NCBI GenBank assembly: GCA_016744475.1
Contig: JADGEH010000046.1
Location: 1 to 35,229 of the forward strand
Source of the DNA: Thiotrichales bacterium
GTDB lineage: Bacteria > Pseudomonadota > Gammaproteobacteria > Beggiatoales > Beggiatoaceae
Length of the DNA: 35,229 bases
Reading direction: 5' to 3'
Both the position numbers and the translations under genes were made by a program. The notes beneath the pieces were generated by a model. It made no database searches. It was not told where the DNA came from and saw only the letters and a program-made list of their open reading frames with translations. How positions within the stretch are numbered: the stretch's first letter is position 1; every line of letters begins with the position of its first letter. Shown here in pieces: positions 1 to 7,500 of this stretch.

Positions 1-299
1 CAAACTCCATTGTGCGTCACCCTCTGGTGGATCACTACAACGTAGGGCTATTAAATGAGCTTCTACTTCACCATCTAATATTTTTTCTTTGAAAACCGTG
101 TGCGTTCAATAGTCCTTAAGCGGGTTCGATACGCTTTGCTAATGTGTGTATCCGTCCAGTTTTGTTCTCCATTTTCATCGGCAGATAATAAAATAGATGC
201 CCGTTTCACAGGATCGGCTTTTTCACTACGGCGTGCCACTCAGTCTAAGAGCGTTTTACGCTCATTTTCTGTTAAAGTTACCCGGTAGAATTTAGACAT
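1..299 (-). pseudogene. IS630-family transposase, degenerate N-terminal part (cut by window edge)
   Basis: Reading from the ATG at 299-297, the protein starts MSKFYRVTLTENERKTLLD, the typical start of an IS630-type transposase with an N-terminal helix-turn-helix. An in-frame TGA (240-242) then replaces what is normally Trp (LLDW). The frame continues with VARRSEKADPVKRASILLSA and WTDTHISKAYRTRLRTIERTR, the expected DNA-binding region. Near position 97 the reading shifts frame and resumes as VFKEKILDGEVEAHL followed by IALRCSDPPEGDAQWSL, again matching the family. A good ribosome site (AGAGGAGAG) precedes the start. The stop plus the frameshift make it a pseudogene. The DDE catalytic domain lies outside the window. 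The family call rests on remembered consensus; the breaks are seen directly. Confidence 0.8.
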
Positions 300-415
300 G
301 GTGACTCTCCTCTTTTTGACCCATAATTAAAGAAGGATAACCCGTCACATAAAAATTGCTACAACACTAGAGTGTATTTTGCTGCCGTATCTAGTGTCGG
401 CGCTTCAATCGTTGC

Positions 416-969
416 CTATGCAGGCCAGATTTTTACTGCCCTCTCATAACTGCCAGAAGCGATGAAACGTCCATCCGGTGAGTAGGCCAAAGTCTTGATA
501 GAGCTTCTATGCCCGCTAAGGGTGTTGAGTTCTGCCCCTATAGCTGCATCCCAGATTTTTATGCTGTAACCGCCAGAAGCAATGAAACGCCCATCCGGTA
601 AATAAACCACAGCATAAGTAGTTGACCATAAGTGTTTTAAAGTTTTCTCACATAAGTTTATATGTAAGCTACTGTTTTTAAAGTGTGTAGTTTCAAAATT
701 CAAATGTTAAAATATATGTGATTGACTACTTATATCTCATCATTGTGTCTTCTCAACATCTGCTGTTTTGTCTCCGTCTCCGTGTTCCAAATGATTAAAG
801 TGTAATCGTCACTGGCCGACACGAGCCAACGTCCATCCGGTGAATACGCCACAGCATTCACCTTATCCGTATGCCCCAACCGTAATCGTTCTTGCGGCGG
901 AAATGAATACAAAGGCTCGGTAATGTCTTCTACGGCTTGTACTTCAAGTCCGGCACATAATAAGCCCGC
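416..969 (-). pseudogene. WD40-repeat protein fragment, paralogue of the large WD40-C13 gene, split by a miniature element
   Basis: The frame is open from 969 down to the element. It reads AGLLCAGLEVQAVEDITEPL then YSFPPQERLRLGHTDKV, closely matching the N-terminus of the 4504-8523 protein (LLCGGLEAVAIAVEEVTKPL, FSFPPQEQLVGHT). Three WD40 blades follow, the last ending KIWPA-stop; the intact paralogue has KIWPV after blade 7. The second blade is interrupted by the element at 615-732, which creates the TAA at 732-730. Removing the element and one TA restores the frame as RRHNDEI-YAVVYLPDGRF, a normal blade. There is no start codon: a TAG (970-972) lies just upstream, although homology to the signal-peptide region persists a few bases further. 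Four blades and all later domains are missing. It lies on the opposite strand to its paralogue. Confidence 0.85.
615..732. mobile_element. Miniature inverted-repeat element with TA target duplication, inside the WD40 pseudogene
   Basis: The element is bounded by TA at both ends. The left end reads TAAGTAGTTGACCATAAGTG; the right end, reverse complemented, reads TAAGTAGTCAATCACATATA. Similarity continues with gaps to a shared TTTTAA. It has no coding capacity and is AT-rich. Excising it with one TA exactly rejoins the WD40 reading frame, which is strong evidence that it inserted with a TA duplication, as IS630/Tc1-mariner-type elements do. The mobilising transposase is unknown. Confidence 0.8.
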
Positions 970-971
970 CT

Positions 972-1044
972 AAAGGCGAATAGCGGGTTATTTAACGAGA
1001 AAAAGCTGAAAAATAGACCAAAATCGACGCTTTTGCAGTTGATG
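972..1044. repeat. Partial copy of the foldback element family found at 15767-15927
   Basis: The stretch AAGGCGAATAGCGGGTTATT and what follows (TTAACGAGAAAAAGC, then TTTGCAGTTGATGA) aligns with 15834-15908 (AAGGCGAATAGCAGGCTATT, TTAACGAAAAAAAGC, TTTGCAGCCGATTA) with scattered mismatches. Both terminal repeats are missing, so this is a decayed remnant. It abuts the truncated 5' end of the WD40 pseudogene and may mark the breakpoint there. Confidence 0.65.
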
Positions 1045-1293
1045 AAGACCCCTTGCAACAAGTCTACTGTATTGATGATTTCAATGAGCACGCTGCGCTT
1101 TGCCCATCCTACTTTCATCTCATTCCCACGCGCCCTGCGTCACTGCTATTAACTTAAGGAAAAAACTTAGACTTCAAGCCACTCACTTCCCCTCCTCGCA
1201 AGAGGGGGAATAATATCAACCACTTGCTATGCTACAAGGCTTAAGTAAATGGCAGTGGGCAACGCCCTGGGTTCTGTCGATGATCCCCCCCCC

Positions 1294-1350
1294 AGCCCTG
1301 AAAGGGCGCAATAAAAGGGGCATGGCATTTTATGTCGCCCTTTCAGGGCT
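1294..1350. repeat. Dispersed palindromic repeat (AGCCCTGAAAGGGCG type)
   Basis: The arms AGCCCTGAAAGGGCG (1294-1308) and CGCCCTTTCAGGGCT (1336-1350) are perfect 15-base inverted repeats around a 27-base centre. The arms are themselves partly palindromic (CCCTGAAAGGG). A run of nine C precedes the left arm. From memory, this type of palindrome recurs in intergenic DNA of several bacterial groups; no function is assigned. Confidence 0.75.
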
Positions 1351-1491
1351 GAGTCTCTTCTATCTGTTTAATATAGATATTATGCTCCTTTGGGGCTTCA
1401 CTGAATGACAGTGACGCTAAAGTGTGGGAGTGAACTGTTGGAAAACCTTTTGCATGGTCTTCTGCAAGTCGAAGGGAGGACTGGATACCAA

Positions 1492-1541
1492 TGACCGCAA
1501 CGCGGTCAAGATGGCATTCCCATGCGGTGCATGGGAACGAG
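1492..1541. repeat. Double-hairpin dispersed repeat, intact copy
   Basis: On the minus strand it reads CTCGTTCCCATGC-ACC-GCATGGGAATGCC, then TCTTGACCGC-GTT-GCGGTCA: two hairpins (CCCATGC/GCATGGG with loop ACC, and GACCGC/GCGGTC with loop GTT). The same unit occurs at 20415-20566, where another element sits in the loop of the first hairpin. It lies just downstream of lptE. Confidence 0.8.
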
Positions 1542-1560
1542 GAGCAACGCACGCGCTGAT

Positions 1561-2187
1561 TTATTTATCTAATGGCGCGGCATCCTGCAAATGACTTAAG
1601 CGGCGCAAAATATGTGCGAGAATTTCTTGCTGCATATCATCACGCAAAACCTGTTGTTCACTGGCTTTGGCTAACACTTCATTTTCGTTATAAATAAACT
1701 CTCGCACCAAGCGTAACGGGCGTTTTTCCACTAAAACCTTCCCATCGGGTTTACGTAATTGCAGATACACTTGATATGTGAGTTCCACTTCTCGCATGGT
1801 GGTCGAAAACGTCGAGACCGAGACCATGCGCTCATCTTGTTCTTCATGACTTAATTCAATCCATAATTTGGCTTGTTTTGCGGTGGCTGTGACTGCGACA
1901 CCTTGCTCTATTAGTCGTTGTCTTAATAAAGCCGCTGTTTGCGAACCCGTTTTGGCTTTCACCAGCACGGGTTGCAAGCTGCTGGGCAGGCTGACACGCT
2001 CGCGTAATTGAAAGCCACAACTCGACAGCAAGACCAGCAAAACACTAAACAGCAGATATTTTTTAGCGGATACGGCAGCCCCCTTGTTTAGCCAAACTGA
2101 TACAGGTGCTAAGGCTTGAAATGCGTGTGTTTTACCTGTTTTTGTCGAGGTCACGCTTGTTGCGCCACCCAAGTATTTCATTGTCAT
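1561..2187 (-). CDS. lptE: LPS-assembly lipoprotein LptE
   Basis: LptE is the outer-membrane lipoprotein that plugs the LptD barrel and helps insert lipopolysaccharide at the cell surface. A hydrophobic segment KKYLLFSVLLVLLSSC ends in a lipobox (LSSC, lipidated Cys57), followed by GFQLRERVSLP, the usual mature start of LptE. Further on, the region around TFSTTMREVELTYQVYLQL fits the family. The gene starts 9 bases after the Rieske gene stops, so the two are probably co-transcribed. Oddly, about 40 residues rich in Ser/Thr/Ala precede the hydrophobic segment, which is unusual for a lipoprotein signal. M1 and M3 are ATG; the only other upstream candidate I see is GTG at residue 12; no start codon lies next to the signal core. 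The real start is uncertain. Confidence 0.85.
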   Translation of the reverse strand: MTMKYLGGATSVTSTKTGKTHAFQALAPVSVWLNKGAAVSAKKYLLFSVLLVLLSSCGFQLRERVSLPSSLQPVLVKAKTGSQTAALLRQRLIEQGVAVTATAKQAKLWIELSHEEQDERMVSVSTFSTTMREVELTYQVYLQLRKPDGKVLVEKRPLRLVREFIYNENEVLAKASEQQVLRDDMQQEILAHILRRLSHLQDAAPLDK

Positions 2188-2196
2188 AAGCTGTTC

Positions 2197-2508
2197 TCAT
2201 GTTGAGGAAAGAAAAATCTGACCATTTTCCACTCTTACAGGATAAATCTGCAAGGGTTCATCTGCGGGTTCATCCAAAGGTTGTCCGGTGCTTAGATCAA
2301 AGCGGCTGCCATGTAAGGAACATTTCAAGGTTTTGCCCTGTAAGCAGCCTAAGTACAGCGATACGTCTTCGTGTGAACACATTTCCTGCACTAGGAAGAA
2401 TTGGCCTTCAACATTAGCCAGTAATAAACGTTTGCCCATCACTTGCAGGCGCATCATTTGTCCTGGAGGGCAATCTTGAGTGTACGCAATTGGTTTTGAA
2501 TGTGGCAT
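2197..2508 (-). CDS. Rieske [2Fe-2S] ferredoxin-like protein (NirD/BphF type)
   Basis: A 103-residue soluble protein with no signal or membrane segment. The cluster-binding motifs are C44-S-H46 (CSHEDVSLYLGCL) and C63-S-L-H66 (CSLHGSRFDLSTG), matching the CxH...CxxH pattern of small Rieske ferredoxins, with GSRFDLSTG as the usual continuation. Such proteins carry electrons to oxygenases or act as nitrite-reductase small subunits; no partner enzyme is nearby, so the electron acceptor is unknown. It is followed 9 bases later by lptE, with no obvious functional link. Confidence 0.85.
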   Translation of the reverse strand: MPHSKPIAYTQDCPPGQMMRLQVMGKRLLLANVEGQFFLVQEMCSHEDVSLYLGCLQGKTLKCSLHGSRFDLSTGQPLDEPADEPLQIYPVRVENGQIFLSST

Positions 2509-2729
2509 GAAAATCCCTTTATAAACAAAAGTATTACGGAATGGTTTGGTATTTATTAATCCAACATGGGCTGGACACGGTGATTCTTTTCACACATGAG
2601 ACGGATGGTAAGAGGTCATCGTAGTGAAAAGCTGATGAATCCCCCTTGCCATTTGTCTATGTACAGAGATGGGTAATATATTGATATTAAGCAACTGCTT
2701 TTTATTCACGCCCTTTACGCAAGACTCAA

Positions 2730-3428
2730 TTATGGAAACTGTGCACTGAGTTTCACCACTCGATCATTGGCTGCGACTAAGGCTTCGGTGCTCAAGGATT
2801 TGGCAATGCTATGACGCAGCACTTGCGCTTGTTCTATCCCGCCTTGTACCGCTAAAGAAAACCACACATAAGCTTCTTGCTGATCTTTAGCACCGCCGCG
2901 TCCATCTGCATATAAAATGCCCAGCTTTAATTGAGCTTGAGGATCACCTTGTTTTGCACGGATACGACACTGTTGTCGGGCAGCGGCATAGTCTGCTTGC
3001 GCATAGTGCTGATGACATGCCTCACCGGGTGAGAGCGTTTGCGTGGCGGGAGTGGCTAACGTGGTGGTCGCCACAGTGCGTGCAAAGTTCGCTACGAGCT
3101 GTGGGCAGGAGTATTGATACGCTTGCTGTAAGCGGTTCAAATTATTCATGTTTTTTTCGCGTTCCGCATAGACTTTTGCAATCTGACGACAACGTTTTTC
3201 ACGTTCATCGCGCAGTTGTTTGATGACCTGCGGGTGATCGGTATCGGATGAATGCGCTTCTATATAACGGGTGATAGGATCAATGTTTTTTTGGGCTAAT
3301 AAACGTTGAACATCCGCTGTGATTGAGGTTGTCGCTAATGGCGTGGCGGTCTCATTGTCTTGTACTGGGCAAGCGGTTAAAACCGCCAATGACAGTAAGG
3401 ACAGGCTTAAAGTGGATAATCTCTTCAT
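2730..3428 (-). CDS. Sel1-repeat lipoprotein of unknown function
   Basis: The 232-residue protein begins with a lipoprotein signal (MKRLSTLSLSLLSLAVLTAC; lipidated Cys20). A charged, probably helical middle section (about residues 60-110) is followed by a Pro/Thr-rich linker. About residues 140-205 form a Sel1/TPR-like helical repeat: GDPQAQLKLGILYADGRGG then DQQEAYVWFSLAVQGG, the standard Sel1 signature. Sel1 repeats bind proteins or peptidoglycan-associated partners, so a periplasmic scaffold role is plausible, but no specific function can be named. It stands alone, with about 220 bases to the Rieske gene. Confidence 0.75.
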   Translation of the reverse strand: MKRLSTLSLSLLSLAVLTACPVQDNETATPLATTSITADVQRLLAQKNIDPITRYIEAHSSDTDHPQVIKQLRDEREKRCRQIAKVYAEREKNMNNLNRLQQAYQYSCPQLVANFARTVATTTLATPATQTLSPGEACHQHYAQADYAAARQQCRIRAKQGDPQAQLKLGILYADGRGGAKDQQEAYVWFSLAVQGGIEQAQVLRHSIAKSLSTEALVAANDRVVKLSAQFP

Positions 3429-3583
3429 TTTTTTATCATTCCAAAGTTTTAAAGTTCATAAAGATACCCCGCATCGTAGCGAAAAATAGCCCTTCTCTTC
3501 TCTTTCTCCAATCCAAACAAGCATAAACACAGTTTCAAGAGGGGACTTTGCAGTCGATGCGCCTGTATTCATATAAACTTTAG

Positions 3584-3742
3584 TAGACTTGTCCGGGTTT
3601 AAAACACCAACTGCAAAACAGCGGATATGGGCGGTTTTCCCCGTTCATTCTCGTGACACGAATCACTATGCTTTTCATACGAACGAAAAAAACACTCAAT
3701 CCCGCTGCTTTTCGCTACGGCGTTTAAACTCGGACAAGTCTA
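3584..3742. mobile_element. Miniature foldback element, 20-base TIRs, bounded by TA
   Basis: The left end TAGACTTGTCCGGGTTTAAA and the right end reverse complemented (TAGACTTGTCCGAGTTTAAA) differ at one base. Similarity between the two ends continues inward (CAAAACAGCGGAT versus GAAAAGCAGCGGGAT). The 159-base unit encodes nothing convincing. TA at both tips would fit a TA target duplication as in IS630/mariner-type elements. It lies 90 bases upstream of the receiver gene, so it may contribute to or separate that gene's promoter. Confidence 0.75.
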
Positions 3743-3832
3743 GTGATGATGAGGCAAGGGCAATAGAGCTTAAGCCTTTGTCATTCATTTCATGCAGTTT
3801 ATGTAAGGTCTGTGAATAGGAGGACATGAAGT

Positions 3833-4228
3833 ATGGTACCGAAACTGAAAAAAATCATGTATGTCGATGATGCCCCCGATTTACGCACCATGGTGGAAGC
3901 CAGTCTAGGACGCTTGGGAGGCTATGACATGAGGCTCTGTGATTCTGGCGAGACGGCCTTGGTAGAGGTCTTAGAATTTGCCCCTGATCTCATTTTGTTG
4001 GATGTCATGATGTCTGGTATCAGCGGCCCTGACACTTTGCACATCATGCAGCAAGCCGATGAATTATCAAGTATTCCCGTGGTGTTCATGACTTCTAAAG
4101 CGACTGCTAACGAAATTGAGCAGTATAAACAACTAGGGGCGATTGATGTGGTCCCTAAACCTTTTGATCCGATGCAATTAGCCGACATCCTAGAAGCCAT
4201 TTGGCGCAATGCACACAGGGTTGTTTGA
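3833..4228 (+). CDS. Stand-alone response regulator receiver (CheY-like)
   Basis: The protein has 131 residues and is a single receiver domain with no output domain. All key residues are present: acidic pair D12/D13 (YVDDAPD), phospho-acceptor D57 (LILLDVMM), T87 (FMTSKA) and K109 (VPKPFDP). Such proteins pass a phosphoryl signal by binding partners rather than DNA. The start at 3833 is preceded by AGGAGG with 8 bases spacing; an out-of-frame ATG at 3826 is too close to that site. No cognate kinase is adjacent. The next gene on the same strand (WD40-C13 protein) starts 275 bases later. Confidence 0.9.
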   Translation: MVPKLKKIMYVDDAPDLRTMVEASLGRLGGYDMRLCDSGETALVEVLEFAPDLILLDVMMSGISGPDTLHIMQQADELSSIPVVFMTSKATANEIEQYKQLGAIDVVPKPFDPMQLADILEAIWRNAHRVV

Positions 4229-4503
4229 ACCTGGGCAGCCTTTCTCATCCATCCTCCATTTTTTATCACTTGATGTGCTGTCATACCAGGCGCGGATGTG
4301 AGGGCTAAATGGCGCACATTTTTGCAGGTTGGGTGAAGTGGGATGTATTCCTTCTGCATGACGACCGCACAGAAGAGTTTCGTGGGGATTTATCGGATAC
4401 GTACCGCTCCATCCAGCCAACGTCATTACACTAGGTTCTGTTGACATGTAGGCAAATCTACTGCGTAGCTTCATGCTTTTCATAATGAGATAGGAGATAA
4501 ATC

Positions 4504-7500
4504 ATGGCATTTTGGTGCAAAAAAAACCTCACGTATGCTGTTTTAGGCTGGCTTTTATGCGGCGGGCTGGAAGCAGTAGCAATAGCAGTAGAAGAGGTGA
4601 CTAAGCCTTTATTCTCCTTTCCGCCTCAAGAACAGTTGGTGGGGCATACTAGCTGGATAACTACGGTAGCTTATTCACCCGATGGACGTTGGATAGTGTC
4701 GGCGGGTTGGGATCGTAGTTTAAAAATTTGGGACGTGGCTACAGGAGCAGAATGGAGCCATCTAAATGGGCATACCGGATTTGTCTACGCTGTGGCTTAT
4801 TCGCCCGACGGGCGTTTCATCGTCTCTGGTAGTCGGGATAAAACACTGAAAATATGGGATGTGGCAACAGGTTCCGTCTTACACACACTCAGTGAGCATA
4901 GCGATGAGGTGAATGCTGTAGCTTACTCCCCTGATGGGCTTTTCATTGCCTCTGGTAGTAAAGATAATACGGTAAAAATCTGGGATGCAGCGACAGGGGC
5001 AGAACAACACACTTTCAGCGGTCACAGCGATGATGTCAACGCTGTGGCTTACTCTCCTGATGGACGTTTCATGGCCTCTGGCAGTACGGATAATACGGTG
5101 AAAACCTGGAATGTGGCTACGGGTACAAAACAGCGCACCTTGAGCGGACACACCTATGCTGTCCACGCTGTAGCTTATTCTCCTGATGGGCGTTTCATCG
5201 CTTCTGGTAGTAGAGATGGCACGGTAAACATCTGGAATGCAGCCACAGGGGCAAAACAGCGCACCCTCAGTGGGCATGATCTTTGGGTCAACGCTGTAGC
5301 CTATTCCTTTGACGGGCGTTTCATCGCCTCTGGCGGCAGTGACCACACTGTAAAAATCTGGGATACAGCTACGGGCGCTATACTGAATACCTTCAGTGGG
5401 CATAGCGGTTGGGTCAACGCTTTGAGCTATTCCCCTGATGGGCGTTTCATTGCTTCTGGCAGTGTGGATACAACGGTGAAAATCTGGCCTGTATTGAACG
5501 CGATGGAGGTGCCGCTTTCTTCAACAGAAGCGATTCGTACCCTAGGATATAACCATTCGATCAAATCTTTAGCATTATCTCCCAATGGACGTTTCATTGT
5601 TTCTGGCAGCAACAGTGACAGCAGCATAAAAATCTGGGATACATCCACAGGCACGACACTACAGACTCTCAACGGGCATACCGATAAGGTGAATGCGGTA
5701 GCCTATTCCCCTGACGGGCATTTTATCGCCTCTGGTGGTGAAGATGAGACGGTGAAGATTTGGGATGCCACTTCGGGAGAAGAACAGCGCACCCTCAGTG
5801 AGCATACTTGGTGGGTCAACGCTGTGGCTTACTCCCCTAATGGACGTTTCATCGCTTCTGGTGGTTGGGATGACACGGTGAAAATCGTGAATGCCAGAAC
5901 GGGCACAGAACAACATACTCTGGTGGGGCACTCCAATATTGTCAACGCACTAGCTTACTCCCCTGATGGACGTTTCATCGCCTCTGGCAGCGATGACCAC
6001 ACAGTGAAAATCTGGGACACTAGCACTGGCAAAGAACAACGCACTCTGATCGGTCATACTGATTATGTCTCCACGGTAGCCTACTCCCCTAACGGGCGTT
6101 TTATTGTCTCCGGTAGTTGGGATGATACGATGAAAGTCTGGAACGTGGTGACGGGAAAAGAATGGCATACCCTCAAAAAGGGGTGGTGGGATGCCTGGTG
6201 GGACACCTGGTCGTTTAACGCTGTGGCCTACTCTCCTGACGGACAGTTCATTGCTTCTGGCGACCAAGGGGGTTCAGTTAAACTCTGGAAAGCTAACACT
6301 GGCGAAGAAATCCGTGTCTTTAGAACTCGACCTCATACTGGTAGCATCACGAGCATCGCTTTTTCCCCCACAGGTCGCCGTATTTATGCAGGCAGTCAAG
6401 ATCGTACCATCAAGGTGTGGAACTCAGGTTTGGTCACCACGCCTTTACTCAGCTTGCCTGAAGAACAGGTCTTAGGTGTGGGAGAATCGTTACACATCAT
6501 ACCTTTAGCCGGAGAGAACCCATCATCTTGGGTATCTGCTAATGACAACATTGTGCAGATCGATCAACAAGGCATAGTAACGGCAGTAGGTGAAGGCAAT
6601 GTGCAAATCACCGCCTATGATGCAGACGGCATCTCTCAATCCACCTTGATCAAAGTCAACCCGCTTGATGTCGGACGTGCAATCGTGATAGCGGGTGGAG
6701 ACGCATCTCCCAACAATACGCTGTTTCCTTACACCCATGATCTGGCTCAGCGTATGTACCGTCTACTGCGCGACCGAGGCTTTACGGATGAAGACATCCT
6801 GTATTTCACCCCTGCTCCATTCCAAGATTTAGACGGTGATGGATATGACGATGGTGTGATGGATTATGAATTGAAACATCCTTTGGACGAGTTAGAACAC
6901 GCCTTTCAAGACATCGCCTCAACCCTCTTACCCGGTCAGCAATTTGTATTGTATTTACATGGACACGCTGAGGCTTATTCCGGTGAACCCAATATGCCGC
7001 CCACTTTTCGCCTGAACCAAAACACCCACATGACAGCCGAAACGCTTAAAACTTTGTTGGACAGGCTTCCCTCTCACGCGCAGCAAATACTGATCATTGA
7101 TACCGCCCGTTCCGGTGCTTTTATTGAGGCTTTGCGTGCGGACAATCGTCTCATTCTAACCAGCACCCGCGCAGAAGACACTGACTGGAATGTAAGAGAA
7201 AATACCTTTTCCCATCTCCTCATGAAGAGCTTGCGTATCGGGCGCAGCTTAGGACTAGCCTTTACTCATGCTAGTGCTGAAATGGTTGGACTGCCTGGGC
7301 TATACCGCAGACAAACGCCCGTGTTGGAAGGCAGTCAGGAAATGGCTGACAATACTTGGCTGGGACGACGCGGCCTGGCGGTAACTTTATTACCTGACAT
7401 TATTGACATGCAACCACTGTCTATCATGCCTGCTATTGCTGGCAGTCACTTATGGGTGACCACTTCTCCTGACGATGACATTCGCCGCGTGCGGGCGCAG

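Larger units (their letters stand above)
970..1560. other. Gene-free stretch made of repeat fragments
   Basis: I see no credible gene here. It holds the element remnant at 972-1044, a fragment at 1088-1112 (GCACGCTGCGCTTTGCCCAT) of the same repeat family as the rpoB-rpoC spacer, a G/C-rich hairpin (TTCCCCTC/GAGGGGGAA) at about 1188-1209, the palindrome at 1294-1350, and a double-hairpin repeat at 1492-1541. The short open frames over this region are built from these repeats and are not convincing genes. Confidence 0.7.

Noticed and set aside
1343..1552. 69-codon open frame on the minus strand
   Set aside because: It is built from the double-hairpin repeat and nearby palindromic DNA; the second repeat copy gives a similar chance translation (AWEC-LDRVAV).
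3589..3819. 76-codon plus-strand frame upstream of the receiver gene
   Set aside because: Most of it lies inside the foldback element and has no ribosome site or recognisable protein.
4441..4486. TTGACA at 4441 with CATAAT at 4481 as a promoter for the WD40-C13 gene
   Set aside because: The spacing is about 34 bases, far from 17, so it is not a credible sigma-70 promoter.
4879..6267. Series of long minus-strand open frames opposite the WD40 region
   Set aside because: They are repetitive antisense shadows of the WD40 repeats.
4642..6435. Regularly spaced direct repeats suggestive of a CRISPR array
   Set aside because: The repeats are about 126 bases, degenerate, in phase with codons, and translate into WD40 blades.
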